Positions 1 through 10,789 of a stretch of DNA of 64,000 nt are shown here, piece after piece. The stretch is taken from the NCBI RefSeq assembly GCF_036373705.1, contig NC_089851.1, positions 49,163,470 to 49,227,469 on the forward strand, read 5' to 3'. Position 1 is the stretch's first letter. Each line of letters starts with the position of its first letter. A program made the translations under genes and the position numbers. This DNA is from Amia ocellicauda. Taxonomy: Eukaryota > Chordata > Actinopteri > Amiiformes > Amiidae. Under the pieces are notes generated by a model. The model was not told the DNA's origin, did no database searches, and saw only the letters and a program-made list of their open reading frames with translations.

Positions 1-31
1 AGGGTGTTGAAGTCTGTTATCAAAACCGCCG

Positions 32-1720
32 CTAATATCCATAAGGCAGAGTGTTATAATCAGTCTTCGACACTCTTTTATTGTACACCACCCTGAACCG
101 TTTGTTTAGTGATCTATTTTCCAACGTGTACCCCTTTTTATTGGGATAGATCTGATTTCCGGCAGTAATAATCTCACGAGGAGGCTCGTCTTTCTCGGTT
201 ACAAAACTTTGTACCAGGGTCGTCAGAGACTTGATGTTAATGAGCTTGTTGTTACAATGGTTCAGAGTGAAACCCTTAACTTTCATACATGTCTTACCCG
301 CCGCCGTTCTGTATGCGTAAGTCTTAGGACCCCCTGAAACAAACTCCACTATGTGGTCCTGAGGATCTAGTTCACTCGTTAACTCCCCAAGGTAGTCCCC
401 GAGGGGAGGGACCCAATCCCCTGGTCTGGTGACAAAGATTACAGAGTCAGTATCATGATAGAGTGTGCGTTCCTGCAGCTGGTCCATTAAGTTGTACAGT
501 TCAAGCCGGGCGTAAGCTGTGGTAAAAACCGCTATGAAAACATTATCGTTACCCTGTTTGGTGGGGAACTCTTTAGAGGCCCTCCACTGGATCTGTGCCA
601 CGCGGTCATTTAAGAATTGAAAGTGTGATGCAGCATGTTGTTTGGAAAAGATAAATTCTATAAACTGTTCAGGGGTTTTAATCAAGGTTGTGTTTAGACA
701 GTTATTTCTTTCCCCAAACTTACCCCACAGACTGTTTAAAATCAGTTTGGACATTTGTCTCTTGGTGGGGTTTACAGTTATGTTCCCCAGTTCTAGACGG
801 ATCCCTTCCTTTTCAAAATATTGCAGAACGTAACGCTCTTTGTCCGCGGCGTCAACACACCAAGAGGGATAGCCCGATGCCTCCTGTTTCCCTTTCAGAT
901 GGGTCATAATGTAATCAGCAAAAAGAGTATCAGATTTTTCAGAAAAATGACAAACCTCATACACCTTACTGACTCTGTAACCTTTCTCCACCGCCTTGTC
1001 AAGCTCAATGCTACACCAGACACCCGTCAGCGCTCTCTCTTCATCACTGTGCAGACAAGAGGTAGTCTGATTTTCAGTTTCCACACACGTTCTACACAGA
1101 GGGAACATCAATTTTCCCGAACACCTGTAAGGCAACACGGGTAAGAACAGCTCGCGAGGAGGGTACATGGTGACCTTGATCAAACCAAAGTAATGACCGA
1201 GTTCGAGAAAGTCACGATAAATGATGGTTGGATGACCCACTGGGTAAATTTTGGTCTTGTTGACAAAAGGGTACAGACTGGTGAAATCATAGTAATCTAC
1301 TCTCTCCTCCTCCTTTACCTCATAATGTAAACAGATGGCGTTGGTACGACCCCCAAATAACGCATCCCGGGGCTCTAGACGTTCAGGAAAGTCTAAGGTT
1401 TCCATAAACCGCTGTAATCCCGCATCCTGCTGCTTCAGGGCCGTCCACTCGTGTTCCCAAATCACCAGTACGTTCAAACCATAGGTGTTTTTTAAAGTTT
1501 CAATTCGTTCCTGTAATTTATTGTACATATCACCGCAGAGTTTTTGTGTTACCGGGTTAAAGGTGTTTGGGTCGAAGCACTGCGGACAGCCATGGTAAAT
1601 ACAGCCAGCAAACTCATAAGCGGTATGCATCCCGGACACGTCGCTAAATCCGTCTAAGTAGTAAGGCCCCATTTTGACTTCCCCTTGATTTAAAGCATGT
1701 CTGATGAAGATGTTATCCCT
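32..1720 (-). pseudogene. PolB of a Polinton/adintovirus-like element, polymerase (palm/thumb) half
   Basis: This frame encodes the C-terminal half of a protein-primed family B DNA polymerase (DNA_pol_B_2 type), the replicase of Polinton/Maverick and adintovirus elements. Counting from the first codon at 1738, motif A (DFTSLYPFVNK) begins at residue 151, motif B (KLILNSLWGKFGE) lies near residues 331-343, and motif C is YHDTDS at residues 427-432 with both catalytic aspartates present. A thumb-type FVSGGPKTYAYR / KVKGF block follows. The frame is open to its natural stop at 32-34. The first few codons of the frame (to 1722) belong to the LTR inserted upstream, so this half is cut off from its exonuclease half and the gene as a whole is a pseudogene. 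Further element genes (integrase, capsid) would be expected left of position 1 and are not visible. Confidence 0.9.
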
Positions 1721-1721
1721 G

Positions 1722-3519
1722 TGTAGCGTAAGGTACACTTATAAATTTAAATTAAAGAAGTGAATTTATAGTATCACCTTATCACGAATCCTGGAACTCA
1801 ATTTCTGTAATAATTGGACGCAGACACCAATTCCAAAGATATAAATTGTCAAATTTATTCAAAAACAAAGACTAAATGTAGCACTACACTAATTATACAA
1901 AAGGGAAAAACTAATTAAAATTCAACTCTAGATCAACAAATCAAAGACAAATCACTTCCATGACCAAATCAAAAACCATGGGACCGCATATGATAACACA
2001 CAAATCGTTAAACAAAAAAGGTTATAAACACATTGACTACAATACTGGTTAGTAAGACGAAGGTGAGTCTCTCATTAGTATTGTTAGTCAGACATTAAAT
2101 AACTACGCAGGTTAGTATTTATGTCAGGTAACTTCTCATTATATATATATCAGTCTCATTTACGTTTAGGTGCCGAGAAAGATCCTATCATTACTTGTTA
2201 CCACAATTTCCCTTAACTGATTATTATCCAATGATTAAGGATAGGCAGGGCCACCTATAATCTGGTGTCTATTAACTTGTGTCAATTTCAGAATAAACAG
2301 TTAAACAGGAATGAGAAGATATTTCTCGGCGTTGACAGATTTTATTTCTAAAATTATCAACAAAACAGTTTAATGCAACACACATTTATATTTAAGAAAA
2401 CTAAATGATATTACACATTCTAGAGTTATGAATCACCGATTAACATTTCTAATTGATTTCTCAAATGTCATGAATCACAAATTCCAAACTGTTAAACTTA
2501 TCTGAACTTTGTCGCAGAGAGGCCTCTCTGGCTTCGGGCTCAGATAACAGCACACGACACGAGGTCCGTGTGGTTTGGAACAAAGGCAGTCCGGTTCGGC
2601 TTTGTCCAAGAACTTCCACTCAGTCGATGCACCTGGAAGTTGGGGTTTCGCGAATGTAGAGTCTTTTCCAAACAGATTTTCCACTGGTTTGAAGGCTCCA
2701 AGGTTGTGCACAAAATCTTCTTTGTAAGCAGGGTTCCACCGTAGTTACTTGAAGACAAAGTCTTTGAGGAAAGCAGGGCCCTGTTCGTTCCAAGGGTCAA
2801 GTTTCTTAAGACTCAAATAGCTATTTAAATGACTGACACTTTCGTATACAGTCGACTTAGTCAATTGTCCAGCTGTAAAACTCCACTGATCAGGTGGGCA
2901 CAGGCGGGCATGCACAGTCTGTAAAGTTCTTTATTTAATAAAGTCCTTTAAAAGAATTCTTTGTACGGCTCAATCTCCTTCTCCCAGTTTAACTCTTCTG
3001 TTGCCGGCAAAGACTTGGTTGGTTTCTGGTTCCGGTTCGGGCAACAGAGCTACAGGTTGAGCTGTGGCAGCGAGTTACTGGTTCAGGTGAGAAAGAGAGA
3101 GAGAGTGAAAGACCGTGCGCTGTTCTTTATACGTCTGTCAGATCAATAGGTGATTGGATTTCGGTTTCAGCCCCCAGTGTCCTATTGGAGGGGGGCTTGA
3201 TTTATGACTGATGTCAATCCATGCCATCTTTTGGAAATGCCGGTTGGCCCAGGTTCGTAGCTCTGTGTCTGGATTTCGGCTCTCGTCCATTTCAAAGAGT
3301 TTTTATTACCTACAGGCCCCCTTCCCCAGACATTTCACAGCAGGATTCCAAACTATTTGGCCTATTCTCGGTGCCATCCTCCCAAACTGTCACTTTGATG
3401 TCAACCAGTCCCACGCTTTAAGGAAATCTGATAACTTTGGGGGGAGAGGTCTTCTTTGGTTCAGTGCTTCAGCTCAGAGCTAAAATGCTCTTATCAAAAT
3501 AACCCATCATAACGCTACA
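1722..3519 (+). mobile_element. Solo LTR-like insertion inside polB (1798 bp)
   Basis: The insert begins TGTAGCGT and ends ACGCTACA, a perfect 8-bp terminal inverted repeat with retroviral TG...CA ends. It is flanked by the direct repeat CCTG (1718-1721 and 3520-3523), a 4-bp target duplication. The polB reading frame is in register on both sides once the insert and one CCTG are discounted, so both boundaries are exact to the base. No gag/pol coding is visible inside, which fits a solo LTR left by recombination. An AATAAA-type signal occurs near 2937. The 4-bp duplication is common for gammaretrovirus-like ERVs. A non-autonomous DNA element with short inverted ends is the alternative. The orientation given is nominal. 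Confidence 0.65.
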
Positions 3520-3623
3520 CCTGACACTCAGGTATTCCAGCCACTGTATGGAGACAGTCAAAAAGTTATTTTGTCTAGCACGATAGTTGTCAGAAGTGGT
3601 GACCGCTATAGTGTTTTTCTGCA
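3520..3623 (-). pseudogene. polB remnant between LTR and duplicated segment
   Basis: This piece of about 35 codons belongs to the region between the exonuclease and polymerase domains of the PolB described above (a WLEYLS-type block is readable on the minus strand). It is isolated by the LTR on one side and by the 215-bp duplication on the other. It shows that both insertions hit the same gene. Confidence 0.7.
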
Positions 3624-3838
3624 AGAGTTTGGGGTTCAGGCATGTCGGGGGTGAGTAGTTTTATTAAACTGTACACAAAACAGAGCTTATTGTCCCCACT
3701 GGAACTCACCACTAATTGCCTGAGCTTGATCCTAATTATGTCATTCTTCAAGCATTTCGACAGTCTTCTAAGCGCCCCACCCTCAGTGTTACGAACCACA
3801 TTCATTACCAGAGACAGACTTTCATCAGCTAAGATGTT
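3624..3838 (-). repeat. 215-bp duplicated polB segment (inserted copy)
   Basis: This block matches 5086-5300 at a constant offset of 1462 bases with a single mismatch seen (T versus G in the CCTCAG-GTT stretch). In the second location it is in its natural polB context; here it interrupts the region just after the exonuclease III block. The 10-base string CTTGCAGAAA (minus strand) is found at both edges of the inserted copy, like a small target duplication or microhomology. Confidence 0.85.
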
Positions 3839-5424
3839 GTACATTTCTGCAAGAAATTGGCCCGATACATTTTCATGCAGAGAGACGCTATGGTCACACT
3901 TTGCAAAGGGTCGAGACCTGAGGTGTTGATAACCTCAGCGTAGAAACGCACACAGGCTTCTTTAAGGATCACCACATCATTTTTACAATAAGCGGCCATC
4001 TCTTCTCTGAAATCAAAAACACCTCCCTTAACCGTATTGTACCATTTAAAGAATTTCGCCCTCTCATGAGACATCATAGTATCAACCCCGCAATAAGAGG
4101 CGGGTGGGTAGGACCCTCGATAATTTTGAGTGTCCTTCGTATTAAAAAAATGGCAGAACCAACCTTTCTTCTGAGCCTCAAAACCCAGAGCTTAAGGCAA
4201 AGCGCTCAATTTCATGGGGAGGAAATTTAATGAGTCTATGTAACGTTGGTTGAAAGCTTTGTCGGTGAAACACATGATCTTGCTACCCTGAGCTATTATT
4301 TTTGGGGTCACCCCATTTTCCACCAGATACTTCATCAAAATGTAAGAATCATAACCCTTAGCATTGTGTGCAATAAATGTGTAATTGAGGTATTTTGGAC
4401 CTTCCATGTAAAGAAATCCCTGACACAACTCTCACCACTGGCTGACCACTCACGATCCAACATATCAATACAGTGGATATAATAAGCAACCGTTTTCTTG
4501 CCGACATTCAAAATCAAAAAAGACATACCAGTTGTGCGGCGGCTCCTTTTTAATCGGCTGAATAAAGCACTGGTGCTCAGACCCCGGGGTTAAATCAGCA
4601 TTACAGATCCTGCATCTCGGCTCCAGACTTTTGTGTGGTTTAACCTCATGAAAACGGTACTGGAGGCAACACTGCGGGCTATATTTAGTTTGATCACAAT
4701 AACTCAGTTTTTTAACCCCCTCAACATCTGCCCTCTGTACCTTATGCTCGGAAAAACGGAACACAGAGAGATAAATCCTTAAGCAATCTTTACAGCGGAT
4801 GGTGGGTGCCAAACCCTTACGACATTGCGGATTGAAACAGACGTTACAGTAACCGTCACATCGGTGCTTAAGCTTATCATTGAAGGCCTTATAACACCAA
4901 GGACAAACGTATGAACAACCCAAAAAAGCCGTCTCTGAAATTTCACAAATACTTCCTTTACCTCACAACGGTACCACACTACAATTTTTAAAGACAACAA
5001 CTCCTCAAACTTGGTAATGTCTGAAAAGGCCACCATCTGTTGATAGTTTAAGCCGGCACTCTGATGAAGCATTAAAGCCTCTTGCAGAGTTTGGGGTTCA
5101 GGCATGTCGGGGGTGAGTAGTTTTATTAAACTGTACACAAAACAGAGCTTATTGTCCCCACTGGAACTCACCACTAATTGCCTGAGCTTGATCCTAATTA
5201 TGTCATTCTTCAAGCATTTCGACAGTCTTCTAAGCGCCCCACCCTCAGGGTTACGAACCACATTCATTACCAGAGACAGACTTTCATCAGCTAAGATGTT
5301 ACTTTGCAACAACGCTTCTATTTTAGCCAGAAATTCATCAACATCTAAATTATCTCCACTCAGCATTACAGATAGGTTGCTAATCAAATCATCCCCTCTG
5401 AGTTCTAACTGTACAACATCTCGA
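3839..5424 (-). pseudogene. polB zinc-binding and 3'-5' exonuclease part, broken
   Basis: This is the N-terminal part of the same PolB. From high to low coordinates it holds a stretch around 5400-4930, a cysteine-rich zinc-ribbon-like block at 4915-4780 (CPWCYKAF, CNVCFNPQC, CKDC), exonuclease motif I (FFDFE) near 4510, motif II (IAHNAKGYDSYILM) near 4360 and motif III (YCKNDVVILKE) near 3990. The frame is lost by shifts near 5425, 4925, 4500 and 4425, and by an in-frame stop TAA at 4192-4194. The exonuclease motif residues that can be seen are conserved, so decay is fairly recent. No functional protein can be made from this copy. Confidence 0.85.
5086..5300 (-). repeat. 215-bp duplicated polB segment (source copy)
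   Basis: Source copy of the segment inserted at 3624-3838. Here it encodes part of the N-terminal region of PolB in an uninterrupted frame, so this is the original location. Confidence 0.8.
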
Positions 5425-6222
5425 GGTCCTTTCAGCAACCCGTTCAAGCATGTTTTGCAAGGCCTCGTGTATGTTGACAAATATTTCCGCATAATTGTCA
5501 CAATTTAAAAGTTCTGCAAAATTAAAACGCTGAATCATTTCAAAACTGTTATAGGCCGGTCTATCTAAAATCACGGAATCACTGGAACTCTTGGACACAT
5601 CATCATTTTGAACAAAACCGTCACCCCCCACATTCTCACAGAGCATGTCCTCCACAGCCTTATCAGTCTCAGAACCCTCCACATCCCAAACACCACCACC
5701 GCCGCCATCTACAAAACCCCCCTTTTGAGGAGTCTCATTTAAAGCCTGTAAAAGCCCTTCAAAGATATCCAACCGGTTAATGTCAAGATCCTCCTCTATA
5801 GAGATGGCGGCTTCTGCCGACATCCTGTGTTCTAATTGACTCAAATCATTTATAACAGGGGCAGAATTTGGTCGGGGTAGCTCCTCCAAAGCCTCCACCA
5901 TTTCAAACAAATTGGGGTGAACTAGGGGGAGAACTTCTATAGGCGCTACCGGTGGAAGGTGGTTATTTAGATCATTGACCATCTGTAACAGGTCGGGGTT
6001 CAACGGTAAGTCTGTTAATTCACGTTGGCTCGGAGGGTTTAATTCTATTGGGGGTAGTTGGTGGTTATTTAAATCATTTACAATTTGTAATAGTTCCAGG
6101 TTCACTGGAACATCAGAGGAGTTCACAACAGGGCCGGGGACGTTCCTTCTGGAAGGTCTTTTTGGGGCCCTAGCTTGTTCATAATCCTTTAGGTCGTGAG
6201 TTCTTTTACCAAGTCCAGACAT
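5389..6222 (-). pseudogene. polB N-terminal extension / start region
   Basis: An open frame whose likely start is ATG at 6222-6220, beginning MSGLGKRTHDLKDYEQ and followed by a basic KRPSRR nuclear-signal-like patch. The middle is low-complexity Pro/Leu/Asn-rich with three approximate repeats of a LLQ(I/M)VNDLNNH-type unit, then acidic. It leaves frame near 5425, where the neighbouring frame continues into the main PolB sequence. The repeated unit and NLS suggest a disordered nuclear N-terminus, possibly including a terminal-protein-like region; that last point is inference. An in-frame ATG at 6264 also exists but adds only a Lys/Ile-rich leader. Confidence 0.6.
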
Positions 6223-6293
6223 TTTTTTATTTATTTTATTTTTTATTTTTCCAACAACCCACAATAGTAAGGCGTTTTGTGGCTATTAAAACA

Positions 6294-6812
6294 TTAAATA
6301 TGGTACAAGGCGTTAGTAAGGGTATTAATAAGTGTGTTTTGGCTCTCTATCACCAGGTTTTGCCCCACTAACACAAGTCTTTGATTTTGTAACAAAGTAT
6401 GTAGCAAGATGGAGGCTGGGAGCGAGCGTATACTCACGGCCGGAGACCAAGCAGGCCTTTGCGGTGATACCCTGACCAAGCGCGGGGTACTGTTCCGCGT
6501 TTCTGTAGCCAAGAAACGGGTCGGGGTGAACGATGTTGAAACCGGACCGGTGTTGGGGGGTGTATCAGCCCTAACTAACGGTGACCCCTGAGGTTGTTGG
6601 GTGGCTGTATTTGTTCCGACCGACAATGAGGCGAGCTGAATCTGGGGTGTTGAATTACCCCCAGAAGGCTGTGGCCCGAGTAGATGTTGGGGGGTCTCCA
6701 AGACCACCGTGGGGGATCCTCTCGGTGGTCTCACTGGTGAAGATGTGTGATCCCACTTAGATGGAGTAATTGTCCTCAAAAGCTCATCCACCGAATGACT
6801 ATCCCAAGAGTC
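6294..6812 (-). CDS. Pro/Ser/Thr-rich ORF upstream of polB, function unknown
   Basis: An open frame of about 165 codons in the same orientation as polB, ending 70 bases before the polB start. The product is rich in Pro, Ser and Thr and contains TPSKWDH near its start and a hydrophobic C-terminus (SILLHTLLQNQRLVLVGQN). There is no good ATG: the frame remains open upstream to an AG acceptor-like site (TTCTTCCCAAG, about 6813), so it may be the 3' exon of a spliced gene whose other exons lie at 7510-8284. I do not recognise the family. Its position next to polB suggests it belongs to the viral element. Confidence 0.4.
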   Translation of the reverse strand, partial: DSWDSHSVDELLRTITPSKWDHTSSPVRPPRGSPTVVLETPQHLLGPQPSGGNSTPQIQLASLSVGTNTATQQPQGSPLVRADTPPNTGPVSTSFTPTRFLATETRNSTPRLVRVSPQRPAWSPAVSIRSLPASILLHTLLQNQRLVLVGQNLVIESQNTLINTLTNALYHI

Positions 6813-7509
6813 TTGGGAAGAATAAAAAATGCATCACATTTATATCTTTAAACGGTGACAGAAATCAAACTTAAAACAACCTGAGCAGGACATTCAAAAC
6901 CTTTTGCTTTTTAGACCTTTGAAAATAGCCTTAGACACTTACTACACCGCCTATTTACAGACAATATATTTATAAGGACTTAATAAAATCTAAAACCTTA
7001 TAATAAATGTAAAGCAGAGAAGCCGATGTAAATAAGTTGTTTCTTAAATGTTTCTTTCAAAACTAATATTATTAATAAAACACATTTATATACACACACA
7101 GCAACATTTCATTTTTAAAGAACCTTCCAAGTGTAAACGCTTCCTGATCCCGGGACTTCCTGCTTCACAAGCATTTTCACGATCTATTTAAATATTAAAT
7201 ACAATGAACACAATCAATCCTTTTCCAACAACCACTTTTAAACAGAAGTATAATAGCGGTAGATATGCCAAACAACTTCCTAAACCCTTTTGGTCGCCTT
7301 AACTTCCTAACCAGACGATACAGCAGTTGGCCATTTCTAAACACGTTTCCCAGAAACATGCCCAGACCTGTCCGGACTTCTACAGGTCTTTCCCAGAACC
7401 CCCCGCCCTACAAGAAACAGGCTCACATCCCTTAAATATTAACCCTCAACCCTCAGTGGGGCAAACAAATCCCTTTTAAAAACATTAAAGTTTGAAAGAC
7501 CTTACTTAC
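6813..7509. other. AT-rich non-coding stretch of the viral element
   Basis: No convincing coding frame is seen. On the minus strand a short open segment follows a TTTCTTGTAG acceptor-like site near 7430. This stretch would be intron if the spliced-gene model holds. Confidence 0.3.
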
Positions 7510-8284
7510 CTCCACAGAATAATCGTTTCTTATGTTTTTCGGCTGGTTTAGCTTTTTGCACCGCTGTGAAGGTAAGAGACATGTTTAACCTTTAGCCACG
7601 CCGCTTTATAAAAAGCTTTAACCTCTTATTTACAGGCTGCAGATATATACTCACAGCTATCAGATACCGAGGCTGACGGCCTTTCAGATTCTTGAAAGGT
7701 TACGGTTCTCGAAGGTAAAACGAAACAAGCCCTCGATGTGGAAGGCCTTTCGTTGTCTCAAACCACGTTTCTTAATACTGTTAGAAAGGATAAGTTTTTT
7801 AAATTAACAAAACTGAACTCAAACATCTTACAGAAACGTGATACAAACAACCGGGGGTTTAGTTTTTACCCGGTCGGCAGACAGCTCGTCTAGGGGGCAA
7901 CCACTTTTCTCGGCGATCCTCGGAGACATTAACCACGGGCCTTTCGATAGTTTCTGTGTAATTAAAGAGACTGGCATTAATATATATTAAAACGTTTTCA
8001 AAACTATAATGATCCGCTTCAAAACCACACACACACACACACCCATACATGAGAACCCATGAGCGCAAACACAAAAAGCATACCGGCGTTGTTCCAGATG
8101 ATCTCCTCAGCGTTGGGAATTAACTCCTGTTGACTGTCTGTAAATAATTTTACAGAGCTTAAAACAGATGATATAGCCTTATTTACAATACATATACACA
8201 ACACGCTCTGAGTCAATGAAATTAATCTGAAGACTTACCTAAAAACTTGTTTAAATCGAAGTCGCTGATGTTGTTTCCAGCCAT
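7510..8284 (-). CDS. Putative multi-exon gene of the viral element
   Basis: The minus strand shows short open segments bounded by splice signals. The first starts with ATG at 8284-8282 (MAGNNISDFDLNKF) and ends at a strong GTAAGT donor (exon 8284-8239). The second, 8137-8084, follows TTATTTACAG and ends at GTATGC; its phase matches. The third, 7953 down to a stop at 7859 or a weak GTAAAA donor at 7870, encodes a basic segment (EDRREKWLPPRRAV). Further candidates are about 7756-7655 (ends at GTGAGT) and 7563-7510 (Lys-rich, follows CTTCACAG, ends at GTAAGT). Phases agree between the first three. The function is unknown, and cDNA would be needed to settle the exon chain. Confidence 0.35.
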
Positions 8285-8883
8285 CGTTGATCTTTAGTCT
8301 TAAATCGAAAGGTCGGTATGAGTCTGTCGAGCTGGAGACCTGACCTTCATACTTATACAGCTGTCCATACACCAGAGCTGTTTGTAAGGCATTGTTCTGG
8401 TCTGGACTTTGTGCCGCCCCGTTATAAATTAACATATCAAAACCAACCAATAAAATGGCACTGCATCAAATTTCAAATAGAAACCAAGCCGATCTCTCTC
8501 CTCTCAACTCTAAACTTTTATTAGAACCTTTTTGGCTCTCAAAAAAACATTTTTAAATAATCTAGACCTATAGTCAACAACCACTGAGAATATTTCAGGC
8601 CTTTATAAGAGCTAAAAAACAACCTGAACCAAGAAAATAACTATAAAGCTCTAAAATAACCATCACTCTAATAGTTTTTACAGTGATTTTTTTTTTTTTT
8701 TTTAATAGCTATGCATTGTTTGGTATTAAACATGTCACAAACTACTCAGAACAGCATTTATCACTGCAAAAGAGATATTTGGGTTTATTTTACAAAGCTT
8801 ATAAATTATATAGGTTAAAAGTATTCTGAATGTTTTGATATCACACGTCATACCTACTGTGGTCTGACCCACCTCCCTCGGTG
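8285..8883. other. Non-coding flank with poly-T
   Basis: Upstream of the putative first viral exon. It contains a T16-type run near 8685 and no coding frame I can support. A promoter for the minus-strand genes would lie here. Confidence 0.3.
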
Positions 8884-8962
8884 TTAGCGATTTAGCCTTG
8901 AGTGATGTGATCTATTTAGCATTGAGTGTTGTGAGCTATTTAGCATTGAGTGATCAGCTGTT
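8884..8962. repeat. Three 24-bp tandem repeats
   Basis: The unit TTTAGC(A/C)TTGAGTG begins at 8891, 8915 and 8939, an exact 24-base period with few differences. It sits upstream of the viral gene block. Confidence 0.75.
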
Positions 8963-9093
8963 TTTATTTTTTAAATGATGCCTTATCATTAGGTATTGAG
9001 ACAGCTAAAATTAATTAAAAGCACATCATTATCTTAAGTCTAACTCTTACGAGCTTTAAGACCCTAGAATGTATTTAAGAAACATGTATTTAA

Positions 9094-9318
9094 GACAGAG
9101 ACAGTGTGGATAACATAAGTACCCTATGCAAAACTGGCATTGTTAGGACCTGGGACCATTACAGACAACAGACCTTGTTGATCTTATAAAATGATTGGGC
9201 GAGAGAGACAGACAAAGACAGAGACAGAGACAGTGTGGATAAGATAAACACCCTATTCAAAACTGGCATTGTTAAGACCTGGGCCCATTACAGACAACAG
9301 AACTTGTTGATCTTATAA
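9094..9318 (+). repeat. Direct duplication of about 97 bp (two copies)
   Basis: The stretch beginning GACAGAGACAGTGTGGATAA at 9094-9191 recurs at 9223-9318 with a handful of substitutions (offset about 129). Both copies end in GTTGATCTTATAA. The spacer is a GAGA/GACA-rich run. Confidence 0.85.
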
Positions 9319-9399
9319 CGGTTTAGATTTCCTAAACCATTACATGTATATTTAAAAAAAAAAGCCCCCCAACCACTACAGGAGGATCTGACCCATTCA

Positions 9400-9700
9400 C
9401 ACTCTACAGTTGACCAACAAGAACAACAAGAACAACAGGGTTATGGGTGGCCTTGTTGTTCAGGGTTTTATGGGTGTACACTTTCTGACGGATATGACGT
9501 AGGAATAATTAAGGAAATAACTCTACCTAAAATCACGCCCCCCAATTATGACGTAGGAATATTAATAAGGTTAGGTCATATGTCATAACAAAATAGGCTG
9601 CGCCCATAGGACCATATTATCTACTAGTACGTATAGGCCAATTACAACACTTCTTACTGGAGGGACTTTTTTTAATTCTTACTTAAATATATAGTTTTTT
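9400..9700. promoter_or_regulatory. Repeat-rich control-like region with two TATGACGTAGGAATA motifs
   Basis: TATGACGTAGGAATA occurs at about 9493 and again at about 9547. Nearby are the imperfect inverted ACAAC/GTTGTT elements at 9418-9460 and the palindrome-like TCATATGTCATA near 9577. This could be an enhancer, origin or terminal region of the integrated element. The call rests on motif repetition only. Confidence 0.35.
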
Positions 9701-9839
9701 TTACTTTTCTCAAATCACCCTTCGGGCCGAATTGGACCATATCTTTGACACCCCTGCTGTTTCAATAAAAACAGAGAAGCATCCCATATCATAGGATGAA
9801 AAATAATGGTATTCATCTTGACATAACAAAATAAAATTA

Positions 9840-10789
9840 CATCAATGTTTACAACTATTTAAATGTGGCAAGGTTTGAAAACAAAAATGAAAGAGAAACA
9901 TGTGTGATCACAATATGGTTACCTTTGAGGCATTCTTTAAAAAAACAAGGACAAAGTCTAAAACAATGGTCTATAATTTTAGAAAAGCAAAGGTTTGAAG
10001 GTTCAAATACATTGAAGGTATGAGGCAGCACTTAGAAGAGTTAGACTGGAGCACACTGGATACAGATTCAGTTGAAAATGGATGGTTATATTTTAAGAAT
10101 ATACTACTTGAGGCTCAGGAGAAATTTGTACCAAAACTTAGCAAATTGAGGACCAAAAATCATTGGCCAAAATGGTTTAATAGAAGTATGCAAAAAAATA
10201 TAAAGAAAAATAAAATGTTGTATAGCGCATACAAAAGGGATGGAGATTAAACAAAATACAAAGAATATGTTGAGCTGCAAAGAGATCTTAAGAAAGGGAT
10301 CAGGAAAACAAAGAGGGAAATAGAAAGAAACATAGCTCTTGGAGCTAAAACTAATGGAAAGAGCTTTTTTCAATACTACAACAGCAAGCGGTCAATAAAG
10401 GAGGAAGTGAAATAGATAAAGGGCAACAATGGAAGTATCTTGGAAAATGAACAAGATGTGGCAAGTGTTCTAAATGAGTATTTCACAGAGGTTTTCACAA
10501 AAGAAGAAACAGAAAACATGCCACAGGTTAACAATCAGTCCAGTCAAATCCTAAGAGAGATCAGGATAAATGAGGAGGAGGTACTAAAGGGATTAGCAGA
10601 ATTAAAAACAAAGAAATCACCTGGGTCAGATGGTATATTTCCAACAGTACTTAAAGAAATGAGGGAAATTATTTATAGGCCACTAACTAAAATATTCTAA
10701 AAGACACTTAGAACAGGGGATGTGCCAACTGACTGGAAGACAGAAAATGTCATACTAATCCACAAGAAAGGGGACAAAACTGAAGACTC
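9840..10789 (+). mobile_element. CR1/L2-like LINE, 5' part of RT ORF (degenerate)
   Basis: Open pieces at 10020-10250 and 10440-10700 and the frame between them read as the endonuclease-RT linker and the start of the reverse transcriptase of a CR1/jockey-clade LINE (for example KKSPGSDGIFPTVLKEM, then VILIHKKGDKTED). Stops at about 10248, 10413 and 10698 show it is dead. The copy is interrupted at about 10790 by an LTR and resumes at about 11282. Confidence 0.8.

Noticed and set aside
2475..2800. Minus-strand frames of 78 and 86 codons within the polB insertion
   Set aside because: No family resemblance, and they lie inside the solo LTR, which is expected to be non-coding.
8019..8216. 65-codon frame with VCVCVW end
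   Set aside because: It runs through a (CA)n tract. The conserved-looking part is better explained as a short exon ending at the GTATGC donor.
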